From Channallabes apus (lineage: Eukaryota; Chordata; Actinopteri; Siluriformes; Clariidae): DNA of 64,000 bases. The notes under the pieces are model-generated. The model had not been told where the DNA came from. It searched no databases and worked only from the letters and a program-made list of their open reading frames with translations. Location of the stretch: positions 25,238,571-25,302,570 of the forward strand of contig CM060107.1 in the NCBI GenBank assembly GCA_030522415.1, written 5' to 3'. Position numbers and translations under genes: made by a program. Shown here one piece after another: positions 22,132 through 32,308 of this stretch (position 1 is its first letter; each line of letters opens with the position of its first letter).

Positions 22132-22869
22132 TTAGGCTCTCTGATGCCTCTCTATAGGTTGGCTCGGGCTGTGATGTAGATAGCCGTGTCGCCAGACTTG
22201 AAGGCATTGTTCCTCTCCTTCAGGAGCTGCCGGACCTCCTTGTTCATCCAGGGCTTTTGATTGGTCCACTGTGACAGTGTCTATGCAGTTCTTAATATAA
22301 CAGAGAACACTGTCTGTGAACACCTCCAGATCTGAATCTTCAAAGACTTTCCAATTCGTCCTTTCAAAATAGTCCTGCAGCTGCTGAGATGCTCCAGCAG
22401 GCCATGTTGTTACAGTCTTTGTAATTATAGGAGCAGTTTTCCTGAGGGGAGCATATGCAGGGACTAAAAGCAAGGACATGTGGTCAGACTGGCCCAGGTG
22501 TGGTAGTGATCTTGCCCTGTAGCCTAGCTTGATGTTTGAGTAGACCTTGTCCAGTGTGTTTGCTCCCCTAGTAGCACATTTTACATGCTGGTGTAATTTC
22601 GTCTTTAGGTCTACCTGATTAAAGTCCCCTGCTACGATGTGTACAGCATCAGGATATGTGCTCTGCCATCTGCTAATCCTACTATATAACTGTCCTATGG
22701 CCGAGCTAGCGTTAGCATGTGGTGGAATATAAACAGCAGTTATCATGATCACATTAAACTCTCTCGGTAAGTAAATGGGCCTGCATTTAACAGTCGCATA
22801 CTCCAGGTCTGGGGAGCAGTGACTGTCTACAGTCACTGTGTTAGTACACCAGCTGTTATTGACATACAC
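22132..22869 (-). pseudogene. Rex1-like LINE ORF2: AP endonuclease
   Basis: This is the endonuclease domain, with MYVNNSWCTN, REFNVIMITAVYIPPHANAS, the catalytic VAGDFNQVDLKTKLHQH, and the SDH block GQSDHMSLLLVPAYAPL. The frame adjoins the RT frame at 22131 with a shift. The N-terminal part is on the next frame upstream (22941-23372), separated by stops at 22870-22940. Confidence 0.85.
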
Positions 22870-22940
22870 ACAGAGCCCCCCTCCTCTACACTTACCGGAG
22901 TCCCTTGTTCTGTCATGACGCTGTATTGTGTTCCTGCTAG

Positions 22941-23372
22941 CTAGATAGCAGAGTCCAAGATTAGTGGATGAAGCCAGGTCTCTGTGATTAACATAATACA
23001 GCTGTCCTTCACGATGGTATTAGACGCCATCTGTAGCCTCAATTCATCCATCTTGTTAATAAGTGATCTGGCATTCATCATGAAAAGGCTTGGAAGTGGT
23101 GGTCTGTGTGGCTGTCTCTGTAGCCAAGCTAGCGCGCCGGCCCGGCAGCCTCGCTTCTGCTTCCTCTCCCTGCGCCGCCTGCGCCTCCTTACCGCGGGGA
23201 TGGTAATCCATGGAAAGCCGGGGCTTCTCGCTATGTCCACCGGGATGTTATGTGAGCGTAGAAACTCCGCTGTAATAGTCCAACAGCATGTACTCAAGAT
23301 GAAAAAAAAGTACAAAACACACAAGCATCTAGAGTAGCACTGTGCCGTTGCAACAGTGTGCGCCGCCATTGA
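22941..23372 (-). pseudogene. Rex1-like LINE ORF2 N-terminus
   Basis: The frame begins with ATG at 23372 (MAAHTVATAQ) and includes an Arg-rich block (VRRRRRRRERKQKRGCRAG) and FMMNARSLINKMDELRLQMA, the start of the endonuclease. The basic segment before the endonuclease is a common feature of this LINE group. By accident the frame is continuous with the L2 copy 2 frame upstream, giving one 312-codon frame (22941-23879) spanning two different elements. Confidence 0.7.
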
Positions 23373-23378
23373 GTCCCG

Positions 23379-24255
23379 AACACTATTTGGAAGACTATTC
23401 CATAATTTTGGGGCTTTGTAAGAAAAAGCTCTGCCCCCAGCTGTAGTTTTCATAATACGCGGTACTGACAAGCAGCCTGCATCCTTTGATCGAAGTAGGC
23501 ATGGCGGATCGTAAGACACTAGGAGTTCGCTCAGATACTGCGGCGCGAGACCATTTAATGCTTTATATGTCAAGAGTAGTATTTTAAAATCAATGCGAAA
23601 TTTCACAGAGAGCCAATGTAGTGAAGATAGAATAGGGGTGTTGTGCTCATATCTTCTGGTTCTAGTGAGGACTCTCGCTGCTGCATTCTGGACTAGCTGA
23701 AGCTTGTTTATGCACCTAACAGAACAACCAGACAGTAAGGCATTACAATAGTCCAACCTAGAAGTGATAAAAGCATGAACTAGTTTTTCTGCATCGTTTA
23801 GCGACAATATATTTCTTATCTTGTCAATATTTCTGATGTGAAAGAATGCTATCCTGGTGATATTATCTACATTCTTCAAATGAAAGGCTGGAATCTATAA
23901 TCACGCCGAGGTCTTTTACTGTTGCACTTGATGGAACAGAAAGGCCATCTAAAGTTACGGTGTGATCTAAGATTTTACTTCTAGCTGTATGCGGTCCTAT
24001 GACTAGAACTTCTGTCTTATCCGGATTAAGCAGAAGAAAGTTAATTAGCATCCAATTTCTTATGTCCTGCACACATTGCTCAACTTTAGTAAGATGGTTT
24101 TTCTCATCAGATTTTGTTGAGACGTATAGCTGTGTGTCGTCAGCATAACAATGAAAACTAATACCATGCTTACAGATTATGTTGCCCAGAGGAAGCATGT
24201 AAAGGGAAAAAAGTAGTGGGCCTAAAACTGAACCCTGCAGAATGCAAAACTCCAC
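23379..24255 (-). pseudogene. L2 copy 2 ORF2: RT active site and C-terminal region
   Basis: Two overlapping frames cover [20 protein letters not shown], the intact active site [51 protein letters not shown], then FITSRLDYCNALLSGC, KLQLVQNAAARVLTRTRRYE and FSYKAPKLWNSLPNSVRDS. A short deletion near 23880 causes the frame change. Compared with copy 3 the DNA is very similar, so the two belong to one subfamily. Confidence 0.85.
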
Positions 24256-25102
24256 TAGAGAATATGCAGAATAATCACCATACTACATGTATGTCTACAT
24301 ACTGATAACGATCGGTCAAATAGGATCTGAGCCAGGAGGGGGCTGTACCCTTAATTCCTACTACACTTTCTAATCTATGAAGAAGAATAGCATGATCAAT
24401 GGTGTCAAAAGCTGCACTGAGGTCGAGTAATACAAGCATAGTTACACAACCCTGATCAGAGGCCAGTAGGAGGTCATTTACTACTTTAACGAGTGCTGTT
24501 TCTGTGCTGTGATGAGGCCTAAATCCTGACTGATACAGTTCATGTATGCCATTTCTATGTAGATATGAGCATAGCTGCTACGCTACTATCTTTTCCAGAA
24601 TCTTAGAGATAAAGGGGAGGTTTGATATTGGACTGTAATTGGGCAGCTGACAGGGGTCGAGGTCAGGTTTCTTAATTATTGGTTTGATAACTGCTAATTT
24701 AAAAGATTTTGGAATGCTGAGTGAGGAATTAATTATTATATAATTAATTATATTTTATATAACATCTGTATCAATTATATTGTTTGGTTTCAAAGCCTCA
24801 ATTTTATGCCTGATATTTACAATTTTATTATTAAAAAAGTTCAAGTCCTCACTATTGCATGATGTTGTTGTGGAGATTTCTGTAGTGGTCTTATTTCTGG
24901 TTAATTTGGCTATGGTATTAAATAAAAATCTAGGATTATTTTTATTTTCTTCTATAGGAGTGGAGAGATACGTTGATCTAGCTACAATAAGAGCTTTCCT
25001 ATAGTTCAGGATACTCTCTTTCCATGCTATTTGAAATACTAACAATTTAGTTTGATGCCATTTACGCTCTAATTTCCGAGCGGTCAGTTTTAAAGTGCGC
25101 AT
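24256..25102 (-). pseudogene. L2 copy 2 ORF2: linker and RT fingers
   Basis: Between 24256 and 24750 the RT finger and palm sequence is present but broken by stops (for example homologs of [18 protein letters not shown] and [20 protein letters not shown]). From 24755 to 25102 an open frame of 115 codons encodes ARKLERKWHQTKLLVFQIAW, NNPRFLFNTIAKLTRNK and FFNNKIVNIRHKIEALK. A small AT insertion near 24735-24765 lies beside the RT start. Confidence 0.75.
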
Positions 25103-25170
25103 CTGATCGTTATACCAGGGAGCGAGTTTCTTATCTCTAATAATTTTTATTTTAGCTGGAGCTACATTAT

Positions 25171-25881
25171 CTAATGAAATGTCGACTCTAAATATTCAGT
25201 CACCTGATCGAGTTCTGTGGGGTCAGACGGTGACCTAATCAAAGTTGGTAACTCTGGGAGATTACTGATAAAACTCTGTGTGGTAGTTGATGTGAATGTA
25301 CGTTTAATACGGTAGCGCGGTGCTGTGCGTACATTATCACTGTGACACACTTGAATGGAGACAAGATAGTGATCTGAGATAATTTCAGACAGTGGAATTG
25401 TGAATACATTTCTTATACTTAATCCGAAAAATATTATTAAGTCTAAAGTGTGACCTGCTTTATGAGTGGGTCCTACTACACACTGATTTATGCCTACGGA
25501 GTCCAGTATGGACATAAATGCTGTTCTCAGAGGGTCTTCTGTATTCTCAAAATGAATGTTAAAATCTCCGGCAATTAACGCTTTGTCTACAGAAACGACA
25601 AGGTTTGAGATGAAATCTGCAAATTCACTAAGAAATTCAGAATACGGCCCTGGAGGTCTGTAAATTATAATTAGTGGAATCGACTGAGCTGACTTAATAT
25701 ACTTAAATACACTTATGTTACTATAAAGAATTTCAAATGAGTTAAATTTGTGTATATGTTTTTGGACGATAGACAGATTATCATTATGAATAACTGCGAC
25801 GCCGCCTCCTCTACCAGTTAACCGAGGCTGGTGTATGTAGCTGTATCCAGGAGGACTAGCTTCATTTAGAGCTACATACAC
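25171..25881 (-). pseudogene. L2 copy 2 ORF2: AP endonuclease
   Basis: An open frame of 236 codons carries the endonuclease core: LTGRGGGVAVIHNDNLSI, IIYRPPGPYSEFLSEF, the catalytic IAGDFNIHFENTEDPL, GPTHKAGHTLDLIIFFG and EIISDHYLVSIQV (SDH motif intact). This is the best preserved endonuclease of the three L2 copies. The start region upstream (25882-26060) includes LCLTETW-like sequence but has stops. Confidence 0.85.
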
Positions 25882-26244
25882 GTCCCGTTTAACCCATGTT
25901 TCAGTTAAACAGAGTATATCAAACGCCTGATCTGTGATAATTTCATTAACAATAACCGCTTTTGATGCGAGAGATCTAATATTTAACAGTCCTAGCTTCA
26001 GATCAGAGGTGCCGGCTGCGCATTCGCATTTGGTTTAGCCTGTCTGTCTGCTCCCTGGCCTGGGCTCTGGAATGTCACCGATTAACTAGACCTCTACTGA
26101 GACTACGAGCTATACTATAGGAAATGAGAGCAGCACCTTCCCGAGTGGGATGGACACCGTCCCGCCCTAACAGGCCAGCTTTGCCCTCAAAGGTCATACA
26201 GTTGTCTATGTAGCCCACATTATTTTCGGAGCACCACCTGGACA

Positions 26245-27492
26245 CAGGGATTAAAGTTCTCTGTCGTTACGACGGATTTCCGTTAATTGTAGCGAGTCAT
26301 CGACGGATTTCCGTCAATCACACTGTTCCGCCTGTCCTTAATGTTTAAAATTCACTTTTCATAATTTTAATGCTGTGTATATATAGGCTTACATGGGTGT
26401 TAAATTAAGGAAAGACGGTGTATTCAGCCTGCTGAGGAGGATGTGATCAAAGCCTGGAGTGGAGCGACTGCACGTTCCTCTCTCCACTCTAAGCATTTTG
26501 TTATCACTCCGGTATGGATCCACTCCGGGTTTTGGTTTAGTTTTGAAGAACTACATGTCAGGCTGAGGTATAACTATATTTAAGATAGCATGGACACACT
26601 TATAATGCAGGAAGGCTCCGATGTTTCGGAGATTGATAAAAGTGTAAAAACATAAATGGAGATGGGCTTGGCTTAGCGAAATTGGGGAGAATGGCAAGCC
26701 TTTTAGTTCGTGGACTAAAAAAACCAAACATCCAGTTAGGTGTCTTTGCACAGTATGCCACAGGAAACTTCAATATGGCAATAATGGCAAAACAAAGTGC
26801 GAGTTCGCCATCAGTCAGCAGCTAGTCACAATGCTGCGGTTCGTGCTCTAACAGTACACATGCTCCCTGTCTGCTGCGACAAGAACCACAACGGAGATTC
26901 ACACATCTGTGGCCGACCGTGTGCGCGATGTAAAAGTGCGCCTATGTTCTTTCATAGCGGAGCATGACCTGTCGGTCACAGTCTCACAACCACTAGTTAA
27001 TTTAATGCAATCAGTTGTCAAAGACAAGAGTGCACTTTCAAGATTGTCTATGTCTAATGCACATGCCTACTACTTGCACACATGGCATTGCTGCTTACTG
27101 GAAATCCGATTTGTCATCTAAGCTGAAAACGAAGATGTTTTCTTTAAGATACATAAAACATGCACTGAAAAAGCACTTTTTGGAATTTAATGGTGGTGCT
27201 ATTACTTTTTTCTGTTAATTATTAAGAGTTTCACAAAACATTGTTTGGTGTTATAAGATAAATAAAAACATGCACTGAAAAGATATGTGGTAGATGGTTG
27301 ATTATTTGTCAAGGTATATTTTTTTTCAAAGATTACAAATAGCTTTTAAAATATGCAAACTGGCAATATTAAAGCGGTTTAATCTCCCCTGACGCTATTG
27401 GTCTCGACTATTTAAATAAAGTGTTTGTTAAAGGAAGATGGCTCGGCCTGAAAAAAGTTCAGTCAGAAGACTTTTTTTCACTTTAATCCCTG
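26245..27492 (+). mobile_element. hAT-like DNA transposon, internally deleted
   Basis: The 1,248-bp element starts CAGGGATTAAAG and ends CTTTAATCCCTG, a perfect 12-bp terminal inverted repeat (one further base pairs if the boundary is shifted). TGGACA flanks both sides (26239-26244, 27493-27498), and L2 copy 3 gives the empty site. The CAGGG terminus and the encoded protein suggest hAT, but hAT elements usually make 8-bp duplications and only 6 bp match here. Transposase sequence is limited to the N-terminal part. Confidence 0.7.
26640..27215 (+). pseudogene. N-terminal hAT-like transposase fragment
   Basis: At about 26690-26800 one frame reads GENGKPFSSWTKKTKHPVRC and CTVCHRKLQYGNNGKTKCEF, which resembles a BED-type zinc finger (C-x2-C with a later His). 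The open frame 26909-27121 reads EHDLSVTVSQPLVNLMQSVV and KDKSALSRLSMSNAHA, then another frame gives AAYWKSDLSSKLKTKMFSL. The motif FSL is where hAT transposases continue to the first catalytic Asp, but the sequence then diverges and stops. The rest of the catalytic domain is deleted. Family assignment is by style, not by search. Confidence 0.55.
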
Positions 27493-28557
27493 TGGACATC
27501 CAGCGGTTCAGCGACCATAACCTGCTGTAAGCTATGTCGCCACGTCTCATTGGGATGGGACCAGGGCATATTCCTTCATCGGACATCGCCTTCGCTAATT
27601 TAAACACCTCTGTAAAGTTACTCTTACTAACCTCTGACTGACGAAGGCGTATATCCTTAGCTCCAGCATGTACCACTATCTTAGAGAACCTGTGCTGTCC
27701 TAGAGCCCTAAGATTACCTGCTATATCCGGTGCTCTGGCGCCCGGGATACACCTAACCACTGCCGCCCCTAAAGGTCTAGCTAATTTCACGTGCCTCAGT
27801 ATAGAGTCTCCAATAACCAGAGCTCTTTTAGGTTTCTCAGCGGGTGCATCACTGAGGTGAGCAAACCTGTTGGACACGTGAAGCGCAGAGGAGGTGTGCT
27901 CCAGTGAGCTAGCCTTAGCATTAGCTTTGGCTGAACGAGTATGCCGCCGAGTCGTCACCCACTCGCCCCGCTGTGAGGGCTCTAATGCCGAAGTCGGGGG
28001 CTGTTTATCTCCGCCTGTGGCACCCAGACTGTCCGCTACGGGAATAGCGCTGCGCTCACACTCTCTAAAGTCTGGATGCGCTCCTCTAACGCTGATATCT
28101 TCTCCGTCAGAGTGCTCACTAACACACACCTATCACAAGTAAAATTATCGCTAATGACGGAGGAAGAATGTCTAAACATCCTGCACTCCACACACTGAAC
28201 AAGCTGAACGGTAGACATGATAACGTACCTCTGTGTCGGAGTTTTAGTTGTTTGGAAATGAATTCCGTTCGTTGTTCTTAGACGAGGAAACTCGCGCGTT
28301 CTCCAAAAATTGCAGAAAAAAAGGCGAAGCCGAATAGTATGGAGATGTAAAAGCCAGTTGCTATTAGTATTGTTATTGTATAAAGCTATGTAATTTAAAC
28401 GCTGATACAAATGCGAAACTTTCGCAGCAACGATACGTAAACAGGAAGCCACGTCACCAACAGGAAGTGAAGTCACAGACAATATGTGTGATTCAGATAA
28501 TATGAATTCCACAGACTATTTTATAATGATTTATCCATGATCAACAATCAAGTTTTT

Positions 28558-28790
28558 TACTCCCTCATCTCCTATACCGCTTTATACTGTATTCAGGGTT
28601 GCGGGACCTGGAGCCTATCCCAGGAGGCTTAGGGCACGAGGCAGAGTACACCCTGGACAGGGTGTCAAGCCATCGCAGGGCACACACACATACACACACT
28701 CACACACTCATTCACACACTATGGGCAATTAATCTACATATCTTTGGACTGTGGTAGGAAACCCACCAAGCATGGGGAGATAACATACAT
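28558..28790 (-). mobile_element. tRNA-derived SINE, 3' part (interrupted copy)
   Basis: On the minus strand this is the body and 3' tail of a common fish tRNA SINE. Marker words on the plus strand are TATACCGCTTTATACTGTAT, CCTGGAGCCTATCCCAGGAG and CACCCTGGACAGGGTGT, followed by a CA-rich region and CTTTGGACTGTGGTAGGAAA. The tRNA head lies on the other side of the inserted LINE (32193-32308). Other pieces of the family are at 34745-34970 and 59701-59823. Confidence 0.7.
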
Positions 28791-28863
28791 ACAAGATGGC
28801 GCCGGTGAGGTCGGCTGCCGTCACGATTGCTCCGACCACCTTTTCTTTGTTTTTGTTTTTTAA

Positions 28864-30687
28864 GTTAGTTTTCAGTGTTTTAAAATCGGCAAAATCACCA
28901 CCATTGAGTACATTAGGTATGATAGAGACACTCTTGTTTCTATTGGTATACAATGTACTCACAATTCGACGGTTTTAACTCCGGATCCGAGCTGGCCGAG
29001 TGAGATCCTGAGGGAGAACAATGGACGCGATGCGAAGCGACGAACCCGAGGGAGACGAGCTGGTGTGAGGAACCGGCTCAGGACCCGTGCACACCGCACA
29101 CCTCTGCCTAGTATCCTGCTCGCCAACGTCCAGTCACTGGAGAACAAACTTGATGACCTCAGGGCCAGGATAAAGTTCCAGAGAGACATTCGGGACTGCA
29201 ATCTCCTCTGCTTCACCGAGACATGGCTGAACCCAGCGGTGCCAGACCACGCCATACAGCCGGCCGAGTTCTTCTCGGTTCACCGCATGGACAGGACGCG
29301 GGACCCGGGGAAGTCCAGAGGAGGCGGCGTGTGCTTAATGGTGAACAACAGCTGGTGCAACAGCGCGAGCGTTGTTCCTCTCACACGCTCCTGCACACCA
29401 AATCTGGAACTACTGTCCATCATGTGTCGTCCATTTTATCTTCCACGGGAGTTCACATCGGTCATAATCAGCGCCGTTTACATACCTCCACAAGCGGACA
29501 CTGAAACTGCCTTATGCGAGCTGCATGAGGCGCTCACACAGCACCAGACACAACACCGGGACGCTGCGCTCATTGTGGCGGGGGATTTTAATAGTGCCAA
29601 CCTCAAACGCGCAGCGCCGAACTTTTATCAGCACATCACCTGCCCCACCAGGGGCGAAAGGACACTGGACCACTGTTATACCACAGTCAAAGACGGTTAC
29701 AAGGCACAATCTCGTCCAGCGTTTGGTAAATCCGACCACGTCGCCATTTTCCTCATGCCAAAATATAAACAAAGGCTGAAACAGGAAGTGCCGGTCCAGA
29801 GGGAGGTCGCGCGCTGGACGGACCAATCGGTGGCCGCGTTACAGGACGCACTCGATGACGCAGACTGGGACATGTTCAGAAACAGCTCCGATGATGACGT
29901 CAGCGTGTTTACGGAAGCGGTTGTGGGATTTATTGAAAAGCTGGTAGACGATACGGTAGAGAAAAAGACTATCAGAACGTTTCCCAACCAGAAGCCGTGG
30001 GTGGATAAAACCATCCGCGACGCTCTGAAATCTCGCACCGCTGCCTACAACACGGGACTTGCGTCGGGGGACATGGAACCGTACAAGGCTGCGTCATATA
30101 ACGTCCGGAAGGCGGTGAAAGAGGCGAAGCAGCGCTACGGTAGAAAACTAGAGTCACAGCTTCAACAGAGTGACTCTAGGAGCCTGTGGCAGGGACTGAG
30201 AACAATAACGGACTATAAAGCACCAGCATCCGGTATGACGAACGCGGACGCGACTCTGGCAGACGAGCTCAACATCTTCTATGCTCGCTTCGAGGCTGCA
30301 GCTAAAGACGCTAGCGATGCTAATGCTAACGGCGCTAATGCTAACGGCACTAATGCTAGCGGCGCTAACGGCTGCAGACAGGAAGACACAGCCAGCACCG
30401 GGAACGCGCTCATCATCTCCGAGCACGACGTGAGGAGAGCCTTCAAGAGAGTGAACACCAGGAAAGCAGCAGGACCAGACGGCATCTCAGGTCGTATTCT
30501 CAGAGCCTGCGCAGACCAGCTAGCACCTGTGTTCACTGAGATATTCAACATCTCTTTATCTCAGTCGGTGATCCCCACATGCTTCAAAGAGTCCATCATT
30601 GTTCCTGTCCCGAAGAAACCACACCCTGCTTCCCTCAATGACTATCGCCCTGTAGCCCTCACCTCAGTAGTGATGAAGTGCTTTGAG
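28864..30687 (+). pseudogene. Rex1/CR1-like ORF2 part 1: endonuclease to RT fingers
   Basis: The frame is open from 28864; no obvious ATG precedes the basic segment AKRRTRGRRAGVRNRLRTR. Then come ILLANVQSLENKLDDLRARI, CFTETWLNPAVPDHAIQ, GGGVCLMVNNSWCN, ISAVYIPPQADTE, the catalytic IVAGDFNSANLKRAA, RTLDHCYTTVKDGY and FGKSDHVAIFL, so all endonuclease motifs are present. An Ala/Asn-rich low-complexity stretch at about 30305-30370 (repeats of GCTAATGCTAACGGC type) separates it from INTRKAAGPDGISG-like RT sequence, read here as VNTRKAAGPDGISGRILRA. The frame ends functionally at KCFE (30687), where about 12 bp are lost relative to relatives. Confidence 0.85.
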
Positions 30688-30689
30688 AC

Positions 30690-31805
30690 TTCATCATTTC
30701 TTCACTACCCGACACACTGGACCCACTACAGTTTGCATACCGTCAGAACCGCTCCACAGACGATGCAATCTCTCATCTCCTCCACACATCACTCACTCAC
30801 CTGGACAGTAGGAAAGGGAATTATGTTAAAATGCTCTTCATCGACTACAGCTCTGCTTTTAACACCATAATTCCCTCCACACTCACCACCAAGCTGGAGC
30901 ACCTGGGACTGAGCTCATCTATATGTCAGTGGATCTCCAATTTTCTGACTGGCAGACCACAGGCAGTAAGGATGGGCGGACATGTCTCAGCTACACTCAC
31001 TCTCAGCACTGGAGCCCCCCAGGGTTGTGTTCTGAGCCCCCTGCTGTACTCTTTGTACACCCACGACTGCGTGGCCACTACCAACTCCACCTCCATCATC
31101 AAGTTTGCTGACGACACCGTCGTGGTCGGACTGATCACCAACAATGATGAGTCGGACTATCTAGAGGAGATTGGAAATCTGGAGAACTGGTGCCAGAGGA
31201 ACAATCTCCTCCTGAACGTCAGTAAGACAAAGGAGCTGATAGTGGACTTTAGTACAAAGCAGGAGAGGAACTACCAGACCCCCGTCATCAACAGGAGCCC
31301 AGTGGAGAGAGTGGACAGCTTCAGATACCTCGGTGTTCACATCACGCAGGACCTATCATGGGCCTGTCACATCAACACCGTGGTGAAAAAAGCCCGGCAG
31401 CGTCTCTACCACCTCAGACGCTTGAGAGACTTTAGACTGCCCTCCAAGGTGCTCAGGAACTTCTACTCCTGCACCATAGAGAGCATCCTGACGGGAAACA
31501 TCTCGACCTGGTTCGGGAACAGCACCATGCAGGACAGACGAGCTCTACAGAGGGTGGTGCGATCAGCCGAGCGCATCATCCGCACTGAGCTCCCTGACCT
31601 GCACTCCATCTACAGCAAGCGGTGCTGGACTAAGGCCAGGAAGATCATGAAGGACCTCAGTCACCCCAGTAATGGACTGTTCTCTTTGTTGCGGTCTGGG
31701 AAAAGATTCCGCTCCCTAAAGGCCAACACAGAGAGACTGAGGAGGAGCTTCTTCCCGCAGGCGATAAGGTCTCTCAATCACAATCACACCTCCACACAGG
31801 ACTAA
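30690..31805 (+). pseudogene. Rex1/CR1-like ORF2 part 2: RT palm to C-terminus
   Basis: In a frame shifted relative to part 1, the sequence reads [78 protein letters not shown], the intact active site [29 protein letters not shown] and [20 protein letters not shown]. It ends at 31805 with NHTSTQD. Apart from the single frameshift at about 30688 the protein looks complete, so the copy is probably young. Confidence 0.85.
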
Positions 31806-32192
31806 TAACACCTTTTAAGCTCACAACACTGACTGGACAATCATGGACACATTCATACACACTTGCACTAAATACTCATACATCTGGACAATTGCACATG
31901 TCACCTTTCATGCATATTTGCACAACCACAGACACTTTAATTCTATATACATATATACTCTACCCTATATTCTATATTTTTGCAATATTTTATTATGCCC
32001 TTATTGCACAGTTAATTTTACTAGTTAAAATTATTTCTTCAGTATTTCCTTTTTATTGATTATTTATTTTACGTACAAGCTTTTATTTTCTTTTTTAAGG
32101 TCACTGGCGGTCGTATAAAGCATTTCACTGCATATTATACTGTGTATGATTGTGTATGTGACCAATAAAATTTGAATTTTAATTTTAATTTG

Positions 32193-32308
32193 AGAACATG
32201 CAAACTCCATGCACTAAGAGACGGGAATTGAGCCTGGCTGGGAATCGTACCCGGACCCTGGAGGTGCAAGGCAAAATTACTAACCACTACACCTCATGTT
32301 TTTCAAAT
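32193..32308 (-). mobile_element. tRNA head of the interrupted SINE
   Basis: On the minus strand this reads GGTGTAGTGGTTAGTAATTT (box A region), then GGTCCGGGTACGATTCCCAG (box B region) and TGCATGGAGTTTGCATGTTC, the start of the SINE body. Box B is close to the GGTTCRANNCC consensus. It completes the copy whose 3' part is at 28558-28790. Confidence 0.7.

Larger units (their letters stand above)
20862..23378 (-). mobile_element. Rex1/CR1-like LINE, 5' complete but 3' truncated
   Basis: This is a minus-strand LINE with endonuclease and RT whose 5' end, reading CAATGGCGGCGCACACTG, joins L2 copy 2 at about 23373-23378. The RT C-terminal block (KAQQRLYFLRMLRKNNISQR) is readable at about 20875-20935, and homology ends abruptly near 20862 without a 3' UTR. 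LINEs normally lose 5' sequence, so a lost 3' end implies a later deletion, which also removed the 3' end of the host L2. Same broad group as the 28.8-kb LINE but clearly diverged. Confidence 0.75.
26077..28218 (-). pseudogene. L2 copy 2 ORF1, split by a hAT-like element
   Basis: ORF1 starts at 28218. The N-terminus has a C-x2-C...C-x2-C zinc-finger-like pattern (CVEC and CDRC) followed by a short coiled coil (LTEKISALEERIQTLESV). After a frameshift near 28060 the esterase follows: ALVIGDSILRHVKLARP (G-D-S), RCIPGARAPDIAGNLRALG and VVHAGAKDIRLRQSEVSK, where the expected Asn is Lys. A hAT-like element (26245-27492) is inserted after SLNRWM. The remaining C-terminus with the D-G-V-H-P block lies at 26077-26238. 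Copy 3 shows the uninterrupted version. Confidence 0.8.
23379..28475 (-). mobile_element. L2 LINE, copy 2, lacking its 3' end
   Basis: This is a minus-strand L2 closely related to copy 3. The 5' end is at about 28475, where TTGGTGACGT is followed by sequence shared with copy 3 from about 58025. Content from the 5' side: ORF1 (zinc-finger-like, coiled coil, esterase), endonuclease, linker and RT. A hAT-like element (26245-27492) splits ORF1. The 3' part is missing beyond the block NSVRDS, where a Rex1-like LINE begins. Confidence 0.85.
28791..32192 (+). mobile_element. Full-length Rex1/CR1-like LINE, almost intact
   Basis: This 3.4-kb element runs from a 5' UTR beginning near ACAAGATGGCGCCGG to a 3' tail with ACTGTGTATGATTGTGTATG and GACCAATAAAATTTGAATTT. 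It has one long ORF with endonuclease and RT, broken by one frameshift. It is inserted in a tRNA SINE: the left flank GATAACATAC and right flank GAGAACATGC look like a decayed target duplication. The same 3' tail caps a tRNA-Ile-derived retroposon at 41463-41607. Confidence 0.85.

Noticed and set aside
23084..23337. Plus-strand frames opposite the Rex1-like LINE N-terminus
   Set aside because: They are antisense shadows of the minus-strand LINE.
28679..28720. Possible CRISPR-like or regulatory short repeats
   Set aside because: They are CA-type repeats within a SINE body; spacing is not CRISPR-like and the DNA is vertebrate.
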